Below the pieces are notes generated by a model, which was not told the DNA's origin, made no database searches, and worked only from the letters and a program-made list of their open reading frames with translations. DNA of 43,450 nucleotides from Pseudomonadota bacterium (GTDB lineage Bacteria > Pseudomonadota > Gammaproteobacteria > Burkholderiales > Burkholderiaceae_E), in the NCBI GenBank assembly GCA_029779755.1, contig JAKOZZ010000061.1:1-43450 (forward strand). Reading direction: 5' to 3'. Position numbers and translations under genes: made by a program. Of the stretch, positions 34,635 through 43,450 are shown piece after piece; within the stretch, counting starts at the first letter, position 1, and each line of letters begins with the position of its first letter.

Positions 34635-35974
34635 GCATCGCGCTGGGCGAGATCCGCGCGTGCCTCGAGGGCGTCATCCCCGGGGTGATGGCCACCTGCC
34701 ATGCGGACGGCACGCCGAACGTCGCCTACGTGTCCCAGGTGTTCTATGCCGACGAGCGCCATGTCGCGATCTCGTTCCAGTTCTTCAACAAGACGCGTCA
34801 GAACATCCTGTCGAATCCATATGCGTCCGTGCTCGTGCTCCATCCGTACACGGCCGTGTTCCATCGGCTCGAGATCCGCTATCTGCGCACCGAGACGTCG
34901 GGCGCGCTGTTCGAGAGCATGAAGGCGCAGCTTGCGGGAATCGCCTCGCACACCGGCATGGCCGGGGTGTTCAAGCTGCTCGGCGCCGATGTCTACGAGG
35001 TGCTGTCGATCGAGCGCCTCGAAGGCGAGCGGCTGCCGGCGCCGGAGCCCCGCTGCGGCCTGCTCGGCGCGGTGCGCCGCGCGAGCGAGCGGCTGTCGCG
35101 CTGCACCTCGATGGACGAGCTGCTCAACGCCGCGCTGGCGGTGCTCAGCGACCACCTCGGCGTCACCCACGCGATGGTGCTGATGCTCGATGCCCAGACG
35201 CAGCGGCTGTACACGGTCGCCAGTGCCGGCTACGCGACTTCGGGCGTCGGCTCGGAGATCGAGATGGGCGACGGGGTGATCGGGGTGGCCGCGCGCGAGC
35301 GCACGCCGGTGCGGATCATGCACATGACCAACGCCTACCTGTACTCGCGCGCCGTGCGGCGCGCGGTGCGTGCGGATGCGCCGGGCGTGCCGCTGGACAC
35401 GCACATCCCGTACCCCGGACTGCCCGAGCCGCACAGCCAGATGGCGGTGCCGATCCTGTCGGCCGGTCGCCTGCTGGGCGTGATCTTCGTCGAAAGTCCG
35501 CGCGAGCTGCAGTTCGACTTCGAGGACGAAGACGTGCTGGTGGCGATCGCCGGGTATCTGGGCGCGACCATGGATCTGATGCAGTCGGCCGCCGACCTGT
35601 CCGAGGGCGCCGCGCCCGCGCCGGTGCCGCTGCCGCCGGCGGCCGGTGCGGCGCTCAAGGTGCGCCACTACGCGGCGAACCGCAGCGTGTTCATCAACGA
35701 GGGCTATCTGATCAAGGGCGTGGCCGGCGCGATCTTCTGGAAGCTGGTCAACGACTTCGCCCGCTCGGGACGCACGGAGTTCACCAACCGCGAGCTGCGC
35801 CTGGATCCCGCCATCGGGCTGCCCGACGTGTCGGACAACCTCGAGGCGCGCCTCGTGCTGCTGCAGCGTCGGTTGCGCGAGCATGGTCCCGACGTGCGCA
35901 TCGAGAAGACCGGGCGGGGACGGTTCCGGCTGCTGGTGCACCGCCCGATCGAGCTGCAGGACGTGCCCGCCTGA
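34631..35974 (+). CDS. PNPOx-fold / GAF sensor protein with winged-helix-like C-terminus
   Basis: This 447-residue protein has three parts. Residues 1-135 are a split-barrel of pyridoxamine-oxidase type (GVMATCHADGTPNVAYVSQVF, HVAISFQFFNKTRQNI). Residues about 145-320 are a GAF domain (LLNAALAVLSDHLGV, GVIGVAARERTPVRI, MAVPILSAGRLLGVIFVES). Residues about 345-440 look like a winged-helix-type domain (FINEGYLIKGVAGAIFWKLVNDFA, FTNRELRLD, then RFRLLVHRPIELQ). It may bind a ligand or cofactor at both sensory domains and act on DNA or a partner. The start overlaps the stop of the preceding PNPOx-fold gene. The convergent neighbour is a hemerythrin-like protein, which might hint at oxygen or NO sensing, though this is unproven. 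Confidence 0.75.
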   Translation: MSIALGEIRACLEGVIPGVMATCHADGTPNVAYVSQVFYADERHVAISFQFFNKTRQNILSNPYASVLVLHPYTAVFHRLEIRYLRTETSGALFESMKAQLAGIASHTGMAGVFKLLGADVYEVLSIERLEGERLPAPEPRCGLLGAVRRASERLSRCTSMDELLNAALAVLSDHLGVTHAMVLMLDAQTQRLYTVASAGYATSGVGSEIEMGDGVIGVAARERTPVRIMHMTNAYLYSRAVRRAVRADAPGVPLDTHIPYPGLPEPHSQMAVPILSAGRLLGVIFVESPRELQFDFEDEDVLVAIAGYLGATMDLMQSAADLSEGAAPAPVPLPPAAGAALKVRHYAANRSVFINEGYLIKGVAGAIFWKLVNDFARSGRTEFTNRELRLDPAIGLPDVSDNLEARLVLLQRRLREHGPDVRIEKTGRGRFRLLVHRPIELQDVPA

Positions 35975-35983
35975 GCAGGCTGC

Positions 35984-36017
35984 GGGCACGCCGCCGCCGA
36001 CGGCCCGGCGGGTGCCG
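35984..36017. terminator. GC-rich stem-loop between convergent genes
   Basis: GGCAC (35985-35989) pairs with GTGCC (36012-36016), with further partly matched GC pairs inside. It lies between the stops of the GAF protein and hemerythrin genes. No T-run follows, so it is at most a weak or Rho-assisted terminator. Confidence 0.3.
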
Positions 36018-36047
36018 TGCGGGACTGCCGGGCGGTGATCGTGGGCG

Positions 36048-36791
36048 TCAGCCCACCAGCCCGGGCACGACCGCCACGCCGAGGCTGCGGGCCAGCTTCG
36101 CCCACGAGGCCGTGTCGAGGTGGGCACGCGCCACGTCCAGCGCCGCCTCGAACGCGGGCGCGGGCGCGTTCTGCTGCATGTCGCCCAGCACCATCGTGCG
36201 CTCGGTGGGCGTCATGGCGGGCGCCATCCAGCGCAGCGTCGCCATCATCTCGTGCGGCGGGATCGACGCGACGAGCGCGTCGTGGATCTCGCGCAGTTCG
36301 GCGTCGGTGTAGCGCGACCAGAGCACGGCGTTGTGCGCGGTCTCCTCGACGTGCATGTGCTCGAAGTTGTGCGCGACGAACAGCGTGAGACGGCGGTACA
36401 GGGCCAGCGCCATCGCATCGCGCACGGGCGCGGCGGCGGCGGGCAGGGCCAGCGCCGCGGCCCGGATCTGCCCGATCTCGGCCAGGTGCTCCTGGTGGTC
36501 GTGCGCCACCGCCGCGCTGGCGCCGGGGGCGCGGGCCTCGATGGCCGGGTGCACGAACTGCTCCTCGTGCTGCACGTGGGCGGCACACGCATCCATCAGC
36601 ACGGTGACCGTCTGCACCGCATGCGCGAGCGCGTCGGCGTCGTCGCAGTCGACGCAGCCGAGGGTCAGCACCGCGTCGTTCATCTGCGCGCGCAGTGCCT
36701 TGTGGATCAGCGCATACATGTCCATCCGGGGTGCGGGCTGGCCGGAGGTGACGGTGGAGACGGCGTTCAGTTCGCGGGTGTCGATCTTCAT
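36048..36791 (-). CDS. Hemerythrin HHE-domain protein
   Basis: This 247-residue protein has a four-helix HHE domain with probable di-iron ligands: an early HKAL histidine (H30), HVQHEEQFVHPAIE (72-85), HDHQEHL, and HNFEHMHVEE (141-150). It may bind oxygen, NO or iron. A long C-terminal region (about 165-247) of helices is extra. The ATG at 36791 is supported by gagga about 7 bases upstream. It is transcribed towards the PNPOx/GAF genes and its upstream region is the most AT-rich stretch nearby. No NO-reductase or respiratory gene is adjacent. Confidence 0.87.
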   Translation of the reverse strand: MKIDTRELNAVSTVTSGQPAPRMDMYALIHKALRAQMNDAVLTLGCVDCDDADALAHAVQTVTVLMDACAAHVQHEEQFVHPAIEARAPGASAAVAHDHQEHLAEIGQIRAAALALPAAAAPVRDAMALALYRRLTLFVAHNFEHMHVEETAHNAVLWSRYTDAELREIHDALVASIPPHEMMATLRWMAPAMTPTERTMVLGDMQQNAPAPAFEAALDVARAHLDTASWAKLARSLGVAVVPGLVG

Positions 36792-36940
36792 GGTGTTCCT
36801 CGCAGGGTTCAAGAGGGTTCGGGGTCGGTTCCCGGAGCGGCGCCGGGAGGGGTCCTCGGTGCCTGGCTGGCCCGCCGCACGCTGCGGTCGCGACCATGGA
36901 GAGGAGTCTAGAAACCGGCGCGCAGGCCGTTTCCTAACAA

Positions 36941-36959
36941 TTGCTTACCGACTTGCTAA
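36941..36959. promoter_or_regulatory. Direct heptamer repeat upstream of the hemerythrin gene
   Basis: TTGCTTA and TTGCTAA recur with a 12-bp period in an AT-rich stretch between the divergent hemerythrin and RlmN-like genes. This could be a regulator site or part of a promoter; I recognise no known box. Confidence 0.25.
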
Positions 36960-37070
36960 AAGATTCTTAAGGCCCGGATCCGGAGGGCGTGCACCGCCGC
37001 GGGTCTACACTCGCGGGTCTTCAGGTCCGGTCCGCGCGCGCGGCCGGCCACCGTCCGGACACGTTTCCCC

Positions 37071-38183
37071 ATGCGCATCGACGACCTCCGACAACGCCTG
37101 CGCGCATTCGGCGCCGGGCCCGGCCATCAGGACCACGTGCTGCGCCAGTGGCTGCACGCGCAGCCGCTGGAGGGCGGGCCGCGCCGCCCCGACGCCTTCC
37201 TGCCCAAGGCCCTGCGACAGGCGCTCCCGCAGCTGGCCGACGAACTCGCCGCGCTCGCCCACGTGCGCTCCGAGCATCCCGGCGCCGACGGCTCGGCGCG
37301 CCTGCTCGTCGCGCTCGCCGACGGTCAGACGGTCGAGAGCGTGCTGCTGCCGCGCGACGGGGTGTGCGTGTCGACCCAGGTCGGCTGTGCGGTCGGCTGC
37401 CAGTTCTGCATGACCGGCCGGTCGGGCCTGCTGCGCCAGCTCGGCAGCGCCGAGATCGTCGCGCAGGTGGTGCTCGCGCGCGCGCGCCGGCCGGTGCGCA
37501 AGGTGGTGTTCATGGGCATGGGCGAGCCGGCGCACAACCTCGACAACGTGCTCGAGGCGATCGACCTGCTGGGCACGATGGCCGGCATCGGGCACAAGAA
37601 CCTGGTGTTCTCCACCGTGGGTGACCTGCGGGTGTTCGAGCGTCTGCCGCTGGGGCGGGTGCGCCCGGCGCTGGCGCTGTCGCTGCACACGACCCGGGCG
37701 GACCTGCGCGCGCGCCTGCTGCCCCGGGCGCCGCGCATCGACCCCGCCGAGCTCGTCGCACGGGCCAATCACTATGCGCAGATCACCGGCTACCCGATCC
37801 AGTACCAGTGGACGCTGCTCGAGGGCATCAACGACACCGAGGAGGAGCTCGACGCCATCGTGCGGCTGCTCCGGGGGCACTATGCGGTGATGAACATGAT
37901 CCCGTACAACGAGGTGCCCGGCCTCGCGTTCCGCCGCCCGGCGCGCGCGCGGGCCGCCGAGATCGCGCGCACGCTGCATGGGCACGGCATCCTCACCAAG
38001 CTGCGGCAGTCGGCCGGCCAGGACGTCGACGGCGGCTGCGGGCAGCTGCGCGCGCGTGCCCTCGATGCCGAGGGCGCGTCGGCACCCGCGGCCGACGGGG
38101 TGCCGGTGCGCGTCGTTCCGTCCGCGCGGGCGGATCGCCGGGGTGCGGCGGGCGCGCCCGGTGGTCCGTCCGCGCCCGCGTGA
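37071..38183 (+). CDS. RlmN/Cfr-like radical SAM RNA methyltransferase
   Basis: This 370-residue enzyme has the radical SAM cluster CAVGCQFC (C106, C110, C113) and both catalytic cysteines of the family. C99 (in GVCVSTQVGC) corresponds to E. coli RlmN C118, and C323 (in GQDVDGGCGQLR) to C355. These carry out C2 or C8 methylation of an adenine in RNA. Other segments are VVFMGMGEPAHNLDNV and SLHTTRADLRARLLP. It differs from typical betaproteobacterial RlmN in its N-terminal half, and resembles a second, uncharacterised RlmN paralogue common in Burkholderiales. The target nucleotide is therefore uncertain. The final 40 residues are an Ala/Gly/Arg-rich tail. Confidence 0.85.
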   Translation: MRIDDLRQRLRAFGAGPGHQDHVLRQWLHAQPLEGGPRRPDAFLPKALRQALPQLADELAALAHVRSEHPGADGSARLLVALADGQTVESVLLPRDGVCVSTQVGCAVGCQFCMTGRSGLLRQLGSAEIVAQVVLARARRPVRKVVFMGMGEPAHNLDNVLEAIDLLGTMAGIGHKNLVFSTVGDLRVFERLPLGRVRPALALSLHTTRADLRARLLPRAPRIDPAELVARANHYAQITGYPIQYQWTLLEGINDTEEELDAIVRLLRGHYAVMNMIPYNEVPGLAFRRPARARAAEIARTLHGHGILTKLRQSAGQDVDGGCGQLRARALDAEGASAPAADGVPVRVVPSARADRRGAAGAPGGPSAPA

Positions 38184-38401
38184 ATCGTCGAACAGCGGCC
38201 TGATTCCGGTGCTAGTCCGGGCTTCACGTCTGGAGCGGCGCGAGCACAGTCGCGGGTGCACGCAGACAGGCGACGAGGTCGACGTTCATCGTCGGCCCGG
38301 TGGTGTCTGCCGCCGGCCGTCGGGCTTTGCGCCCGCCCGATTGCGCCCCAGACGCCGTCGTACCCGCGCACATCGAAGAATTCCAACATCGAAAGTACCG
38401 A

Positions 38402-40072
38402 ATGCGCCGCACTCCTCCCTCCGACGTTCCCGATCACGACAGCGCTTCGAACAGGCGCGACCGCAACGACGGCTTCTTCGCGTACCACGGGGTCTGGGCC
38501 CCGGGCGTGCGCCTGTTCCGCGCGCTGCGCTTCTCGGCCAAGGCGCTGATCCTGTCGCTGGCGTTCCTGCTGCCGCTGCTCACCCTGCTGGGCTGGCAGC
38601 TGGCCGAGCAGTACGACCAGTCGATGCAGGCGCGCAAGGATGCGACCCGGCAGCACGTCGAGGTCGCGCACGGCATCCTCGCCTGGGCGCACGGCATGGA
38701 GACGGCCGGCACGCTGACCCGCGAGCAGGCCCAGCAGCTGGCCCGGCAGTCGCTCGCCGGCCTGCGCTACGACAAGGTCGAGTACTTCTGGATCAACGAC
38801 ATGCAGGCCCGCATGGTCATGCATCCGATCAAGCCCGAACTCGACGGCAAGGACCTGTCGGGCATGAAGGATCCGACCGGGTTCGCGCTGTTCCAGGGCT
38901 TCGTGGCCAAGGTGCGCAGCGAAGGCAAGGGCTTCGTCGGCTACATGTGGCCGCGCCCCGGCGCGGACCAGCCGGTGGAGAAGGTGTCGTACGTGCACGG
39001 CTTCGCGCCGTGGGGCTGGATCGTCGGCTCCGGCGTCTACGTCGACGACGTGCGCACTGCGTTCCTGCGGCACCTCACGATCTACGCGGTCATCGTCGCC
39101 TTCGCGCTGCTCGTGGCCGCCTACCTGTTCACGAGCTTCTTCCGCGTGATGGACGGCGGCCTCAAGGAGACGCGGCGCCATCTGCGCGCGATGACCGAAG
39201 GCGACCTCACCACCTCGCCGCATCCGTGGGGGCGCGACGAGGCCGCGCAGCTGATGCACGACCTGCGCCGCATGCAGGACTCGATGCGCGCGATGGTGCT
39301 TCGCGTGCGGACCTCGAGCGACCAGATCGTCGCCTCGAGCACCGAGATCGCCAGCGGTGCGATGGATCTGTCGTCGCGCACGGAGGCCGCCGCGGCCAGC
39401 CTGGAGGAGTCGGCCGCGTCGATGGAGCAGATCTCGTCGACCGTGAAGACCACGTCCGACCATACCGAGGAAGCCTCGCGCCTGGCCCGGCACAACGCGG
39501 AGATCGCGGCCGACGGCGGCCAGGTGATGCGCGAGATGGTGTCCACCATGGAGGACATCCGGGCGTCGTCCGGACGCATCGGCGAGATCATCGGCACGAT
39601 CGACGGCATCGCCTTCCAGACCAACATCCTGGCGCTGAATGCCGCGGTGGAGGCCGCGCGTGCCGGTGAGCAGGGGCGCGGCTTCGCGGTCGTCGCCGGC
39701 GAGGTGCGCGCGCTGGCGCAGCGCAGCGCCGACGCCGCCAAGGAGATCAAGGGCCTGATCGGCACCAGCGTCCGCCAGGTGGAGACCGGCACGTCGGTGG
39801 TGCGCAAGGCCGGTGGCGCGATCGAGGAGATCGTGCAGTCTTCGCAGCGCGTCAGCCAGCTGCTGGGCGAGATCGCCACCGGCTCGCGCGAGCAGACGCT
39901 GGGCATCGGCCAGGTGGGTCAGGCGGTGCAGGACCTGGACCGGATGACGCAGCAGAACGCCGCGCTGGTCGAGCAGACGGCGGCCTCGGCCGACGTGATG
40001 AAGGGTCAGGCCGTCACGCTGGCCGGCGCGGTCAGCAGCTTCCGCCTGCCGGAGGACCGCGCCGGGCGCTGA
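38402..40072 (+). CDS. Methyl-accepting chemotaxis protein with a periplasmic Cache domain
   Basis: This 556-residue receptor has TM1 at about 45-65, a single Cache domain at about 70-220 ([31 protein letters not shown]), TM2 at about 226-247, a HAMP-like segment and a signalling domain. The hairpin tip is intact ([23 protein letters not shown], split here around 395-420), followed by [24 protein letters not shown]. There is no C-terminal CheR pentapeptide. The start ATG at 38402 leaves a cytoplasmic N-terminus of about 40 residues, longer than usual; no better start lies between it and TM1. Ligand unknown (family ligands are small organic acids). The 218-bp gap upstream shows no obvious gene. 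Confidence 0.92.
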   Translation: MRRTPPSDVPDHDSASNRRDRNDGFFAYHGVWAPGVRLFRALRFSAKALILSLAFLLPLLTLLGWQLAEQYDQSMQARKDATRQHVEVAHGILAWAHGMETAGTLTREQAQQLARQSLAGLRYDKVEYFWINDMQARMVMHPIKPELDGKDLSGMKDPTGFALFQGFVAKVRSEGKGFVGYMWPRPGADQPVEKVSYVHGFAPWGWIVGSGVYVDDVRTAFLRHLTIYAVIVAFALLVAAYLFTSFFRVMDGGLKETRRHLRAMTEGDLTTSPHPWGRDEAAQLMHDLRRMQDSMRAMVLRVRTSSDQIVASSTEIASGAMDLSSRTEAAAASLEESAASMEQISSTVKTTSDHTEEASRLARHNAEIAADGGQVMREMVSTMEDIRASSGRIGEIIGTIDGIAFQTNILALNAAVEAARAGEQGRGFAVVAGEVRALAQRSADAAKEIKGLIGTSVRQVETGTSVVRKAGGAIEEIVQSSQRVSQLLGEIATGSREQTLGIGQVGQAVQDLDRMTQQNAALVEQTAASADVMKGQAVTLAGAVSSFRLPEDRAGR

Positions 40073-40116
40073 CCGGCCGGGCGCCGGCCAGGCCGGCACC
40101 GACCGTGCGGGTGACA

Positions 40117-40137
40117 GCCGGCCGGGTGTCGGCCGGC
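40117..40137. terminator. Perfect GC stem-loop between the chemoreceptor and carboxyltransferase genes
   Basis: GCCGGCC (40117-40123) and GGCCGGC (40131-40137) enclose a 7-base loop, between two convergent stop codons (40072 and 40146). There is no T-run; a bidirectional or Rho-assisted terminator is possible. The surrounding 70 bp repeats gccggcc-like words several times. Confidence 0.45.
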
Positions 40138-40145
40138 CGCAACGC

Positions 40146-41702
40146 TCACGGCCGCATCGAGAACGACACGCGTCCCGGCGTGAGCGCGCCCTGCGCGAGC
40201 CGCGCGAAGTCGCACAGGATCGAACGCGTCTTGCGCGGGTCGATGATCTCCTCCACCCAGAACTTCTCCGCCGAGCGGAACGGCGAGCGCAGCGCATTGA
40301 GCCGCTGCTCGATCTCGGCGAGCTTGGCCTTCGGGTCGTCGGCCGCCTCGATGTCGGCGCGGTAGGCCGCCTCGATCCCGCCTTCCAGCGGCAGGGAGCC
40401 CCAGTACGCCGACAGCCAGGCGTAGCGCAGCGACAGGCGCGCGCCGGGCTGATGCGCGGCGCCGGCCACGCCGAACGCGTTGCGCACGATGATCGTGCAC
40501 CACGGCACCGTCGTCTGGTTCATCGCCGCCATCGCACGCACGCCGTGCCGGATGGTGGCGGTCTTCTCGGCATCGAGGCCGATCAGGAAGCCGGGGCAGT
40601 CCTGCAGGTAGACCACCGGCAGATGGAAGGTCTCGGCCAGGTCGACGAAGCGCACCACCTTCTGGCAGGTCTCGGCGTTCCACGATCCGCCGTAGTGATA
40701 GGGGTCGCTGGCGAACAGCATCACCGGATGCCCGTCGAGCCGCGCGAGGCCGGCGATGATCGAGCGGCCGAAGTTGCGGCCCATCTCGAAGAACGAGCCC
40801 TTGTCGACCACCGACTCGATGATCGGGCGCATCTTGTAGATCTGCCGGCGGTTGCGCGGGATCACGCTCATCAGGAACTCGTCGGCGCGCTCGGGGTCGT
40901 CCTGGGACGCGATCACGGGCGGCAGGCTGTGGATCGACGGCGGCAGGTACGACAGGAAGCGACGGGCCGCCTCGAACGCCTCCTCCTCGGTGTCGACCGC
41001 GTTGTCGATGCCGCCCGCGCGGGTCTGGATGTCGGCGCCGCCCAGCTCCTGCTTGGTCAGCGGCTGGCCCAGGCGCGCCACCACCGGGGGGCCGGCGACG
41101 AACATCGCCGAATTCTTCGTCATCACCGAGAAGTGGCTCGAGGCCAGGCGGGCCGCGCCCAGTCCGGCCACCGACCCCAGTCCCAGACCCACCACCGGCA
41201 CCTGCGCGAGGTTTGCCGTCATGTAGTAGAAGCCGCGCGTGCCGCCGACGCCGCCCGGCAGGTTCGACGCGCCCTTGGTCTCGATCGTCTTCACCGAGCC
41301 GCCGCCGCCCGAGCCTTCGATGATGCGCACGATGGGCAGGCGGAACTCGGCCGCCATCTCCTCGGCCATCAGCGGCTTGGCGCTGATCGACGCGTCGGCC
41401 GAGCCGCCGCGCACGGTGAAGTCGTCGCCCACCACGACCACCGGCCGGCCGTCGATGCGGCCGCGCCCGAACACGCAGTTGGCCGGGGTGAGGGACTTGA
41501 ACGCGCCCTGCTCGTCGTACTCGCCGATGCCGGAGATCGAACCCACTTCATGGAAGCTGCCGCCGTCCAGCAGCTTGTCGATGCGCTCGCGCACGGTCAG
41601 GCGGCCGCCGTCGTGCTGGCGCTTGACCTTGTCGGCGCCGCCCATCTCGCGGGCGAAGGCCTGTCGTTTCTCGAGTTCTTCCAGTTCGGGCTTCCAGCTC
41701 AT
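40146..41702 (-). CDS. Acyl-CoA carboxylase carboxyltransferase (beta) subunit, copy 2
   Basis: This 518-residue protein belongs to the same family as the one at 14000-15583 and shares the overall layout. Key stretches are PVVVVGDDFTVRGGSAD, GSGGGGSVKTIETKG, GLGLGSVAGLGAARL, then QDCPGFLIGLDAE, VRNAFGVAGAA and EEIIDPRKTRSIL. Both crotonase-like halves are complete. No biotin carboxylase or carrier gene is near. The upstream neighbours on the same strand are a PAP2 phosphatase and an EamA transporter, which give no pathway hint. Substrate unknown; possible acyl-CoAs include propionyl-, methylcrotonyl- or a branched acyl-CoA. Confidence 0.9.
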   Translation of the reverse strand: MSWKPELEELEKRQAFAREMGGADKVKRQHDGGRLTVRERIDKLLDGGSFHEVGSISGIGEYDEQGAFKSLTPANCVFGRGRIDGRPVVVVGDDFTVRGGSADASISAKPLMAEEMAAEFRLPIVRIIEGSGGGGSVKTIETKGASNLPGGVGGTRGFYYMTANLAQVPVVGLGLGSVAGLGAARLASSHFSVMTKNSAMFVAGPPVVARLGQPLTKQELGGADIQTRAGGIDNAVDTEEEAFEAARRFLSYLPPSIHSLPPVIASQDDPERADEFLMSVIPRNRRQIYKMRPIIESVVDKGSFFEMGRNFGRSIIAGLARLDGHPVMLFASDPYHYGGSWNAETCQKVVRFVDLAETFHLPVVYLQDCPGFLIGLDAEKTATIRHGVRAMAAMNQTTVPWCTIIVRNAFGVAGAAHQPGARLSLRYAWLSAYWGSLPLEGGIEAAYRADIEAADDPKAKLAEIEQRLNALRSPFRSAEKFWVEEIIDPRKTRSILCDFARLAQGALTPGRVSFSMRP

Positions 41703-41825
41703 GCAGTGTCTCCTCGGGTCGATACGGTGGATTCGGTCGAGGGCAAGTCTGCCACACTGCCGGAAGGGATTTGCGCGGTGCAGAACCGGCGCCGCAGGGA
41801 GGCGGCCCGCAGGCGCTGCACGGTT

Positions 41826-42491
41826 TCAGCTTCGGAAACCGTCGCGGGGCCCGGTGCGCCACCGCACGGCCCGGGCGACCAGCACGCCCACGGCGATCCA
41901 GCCGATGCCCAGCAGGGCGCCGCCCGCCACGTCGCTCGCGTGGTGCGCGCCCAGGACGACGCGACTCGCGCCGACCAGTGCCACGAGCAGGCCGGCCGCC
42001 GCAACGGCCAGCCCGCGCACCGCGAGGTGAGGGGCGTGCCGCAGTGCGAGCAGGGCCAGCACCCCGTACAGCAGGGTGGCGGTGGCGACGTGGCCGCTGG
42101 GGAACGCGAAGTCGGTGGGCAGGCCGGGCGTCGCCGCCAGACCCGGGCGCGGACGCTCGAGCGTGTGCTTGATCAGATGGTTGACGACCGAACCCGACGG
42201 GACGACGAGCAGCACGAACAGGGCGTCGCCACGGCGGCGAAGCGCCAGCAGCAGCAGTGACGCCGCGATCGTCGCGACGGCGAGCACGCGCGGCTTGTGC
42301 AGGTCGGACACCCAGCGCAGCGGCCCGACCCATGGCGCGCCCGCCGACGGCGCGAGCCACGCCTGCAGCCATGCCCCGATGCGATGGTCGGCGGCCGCCA
42401 TCGGGCCGTCGTGCGTCACGTCCCGGGCCAGGACGGCCAGCGCAGCAGTCGCCAGCAGCAGTACGAGGGCCGCGCGGCGGGCGGTGCGCAT
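41826..42491 (-). CDS. PAP2-family membrane phosphatase
   Basis: This 221-residue protein has the three acid-phosphatase boxes: KHTLERPRP (KxxxxxxRP), FPSGHVAT (PSGH) and SRVVLGAHHASDV (SRxxxxxHxxxD). It also has about five to six membrane helices. Substrates of such enzymes include phosphatidic acid and undecaprenyl pyrophosphate. The ATG at 42491 starts four bases after the EamA stop codon (42498-42496), so it is cotranscribed with that gene. An upstream in-frame start would overlap the transporter and adds unconserved residues. Confidence 0.9.
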   Translation of the reverse strand: MRTARRAALVLLLATAALAVLARDVTHDGPMAAADHRIGAWLQAWLAPSAGAPWVGPLRWVSDLHKPRVLAVATIAASLLLLALRRRGDALFVLLVVPSGSVVNHLIKHTLERPRPGLAATPGLPTDFAFPSGHVATATLLYGVLALLALRHAPHLAVRGLAVAAAGLLVALVGASRVVLGAHHASDVAGGALLGIGWIAVGVLVARAVRWRTGPRDGFRS

Positions 42492-42495
42492 CCGT

Positions 42496-43371
42496 TCACC
42501 TGCGCTTGCGCGACTCCACCCAGCCCAGGTACAGGCCGCTGGCGACGATGACCGACGCACCGAGCCAGGTGTACCCGCTGGGCAGGGTGTCGAACATCAG
42601 GTAGCCGAACAGGCTCGCGCCGAGCAGCTGGAAGTACTGGAACGGCGACATCAGATTGGCCGGCGCGCTGCTCATGGCCGTGGCCACGCAGTAGTGGCCG
42701 AGACCGCCGAACACACCGAGGCCCAGCAGCAGCGCGATGTCGAGCCAGCGGGTCGGCGTCGTCCAGAAGAAGGGCACCACGAACGACAGCAGCACGCTGC
42801 CGACCATCGCGCTGTAGACCGCCGAGGTCTGCGCCGAGTCGGTGCCGGCGACGCGCCGCGTCAGCACCTGGTAGGTGGCATACAGCGTCGAGCTGCACAG
42901 GATCAGCAGCGACGCCCAGTGGAAGACGGCCGAGCCCGGCCGCACCACGATCAGCACGCCGACGAACCCGGCGCACACCACCGCGAGCCGGTTGCGGTCG
43001 ATGCGTTCGCCCAGCATCGGCACGGCGAGCAGCGTGACGATCATCGGCGACAGGAAGCCGATCGCGGTGGCCTCGGCCAGCCCCAGGTAGCCGAGCGCGG
43101 TGAAGTACAGCGCGGTCGAGCACATCTGGAGGATCGAGCGCGAGAACTGGGCGCCGAGCTGGCGCGAACGCAGCACCGCGAAGCCCGACTGCGGCACGAA
43201 CAGCGCCATCACGAACAGGAAGTGTCCCAGGGTGCGCGCCCAGACGATCTGGATCGAATGGAAGTCGGCGCTGAGGAGCTTCACCACCGCATTCATGCAC
43301 GAGAACATCGCGACCGCGGTCAGCATGAACAGGATGCCGCGGCCGACGCGGCTTGCCGGGTACTCGTGCAT
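42496..43371 (-). CDS. EamA/DMT-family transporter
   Basis: This 291-residue protein has about ten membrane helices in two EamA repeats (about 10-140 and 155-285). Segments such as ILQMCSTALYFTALGYLGLAEA and GGLGHYCVATAMSSAPANLMSP are typical of RhaT/YedA-like exporters of metabolites. The ATG at 43371 begins with a short hydrophilic part before helix 1 and matches the family length. It is the first gene of a two-gene operon with the PAP2 phosphatase. Substrate unknown. Confidence 0.9.
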   Translation of the reverse strand: MHEYPASRVGRGILFMLTAVAMFSCMNAVVKLLSADFHSIQIVWARTLGHFLFVMALFVPQSGFAVLRSRQLGAQFSRSILQMCSTALYFTALGYLGLAEATAIGFLSPMIVTLLAVPMLGERIDRNRLAVVCAGFVGVLIVVRPGSAVFHWASLLILCSSTLYATYQVLTRRVAGTDSAQTSAVYSAMVGSVLLSFVVPFFWTTPTRWLDIALLLGLGVFGGLGHYCVATAMSSAPANLMSPFQYFQLLGASLFGYLMFDTLPSGYTWLGASVIVASGLYLGWVESRKRR

Positions 43372-43450
43372 GGTCTCCTCGATCCTGTTCTGGTCGGCCG
43401 CGGGGTGCCCCGGATCGTGCGCCGCGAACGATAGCTGAAAGGCGCCGAGG

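Noticed and set aside
38184-38401. Possible small RNA or riboswitch in the 218-bp gap before the chemoreceptor
   Set aside because: I found no conserved aptamer pattern, terminator or flagellar-type promoter.

Overview
The window is one very GC-rich (by eye around 70%), densely coding bacterial segment with about 38 protein genes on both strands and no rRNA, tRNA, insertion sequence or CRISPR array that I can recognise. The gene content points to a betaproteobacterium of the order Burkholderiales: a Bug-family periplasmic receptor, an AapJQMP amino-acid importer, a UbiM-type ubiquinone hydroxylase, a betaproteobacterial-type ATP synthase c subunit and a PEP-CTERM protein. I cannot assign a genus. 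Most long antisense reading frames are GC-driven shadows and are not listed.

Layout. 1-1614: secreted caspase-family protein, cut by the window edge. 1792-5957: aapJQMP importer operon (minus strand). 6238-8814: P-type cation ATPase. 8899-12022: YicG/TRIC-like membrane protein, ubiM, an acyltransferase and an isolated atpE. 12161-13965: a RuBisCO-like protein overlapping a cupin gene, the most interesting metabolic pair here. It resembles the RLP plus cupin pair of the methylthioadenosine-to-isoprenoid shunt of Rhodospirillum rubrum. 14000-17684: acyl-CoA carboxylase carboxyltransferase and Bug receptor, divergent from an IclR regulator. 17612-20354: GntR/FCD regulator divergent from a VOC protein and a quinone oxidoreductase-like enzyme. 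20374-22561: carboxylesterase and histidine phosphatase. 22758-26440: PEP-CTERM protein, response regulator with TPR-like helices and FemAB-like acyltransferase, separated by tandem repeats.

26518-31921: small membrane protein, Baeyer-Villiger monooxygenase, convergent MDR oxidoreductase and acyl-CoA-dehydrogenase-like enzyme, then an exported cyanophycinase. 31983-33960: PAAR-like spike protein, a solitary pseudopilin and an SDR. 34026-36791: two translationally coupled PNPOx-fold proteins (the second with GAF and winged-helix-like parts) convergent with a hemerythrin-domain protein. 37071-40072: RlmN-like radical SAM methyltransferase and a chemoreceptor. 40146-43371: a second carboxyltransferase, a PAP2 phosphatase and an EamA transporter.

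A structural theme runs through the window. Short tandem repeats (units 9, 11, 14, 15 or 18 bp) sit at or across the 3' ends of several unrelated genes. They either add low-complexity tails to the protein or carry the stop codon itself. Each is described separately and together in the findings.
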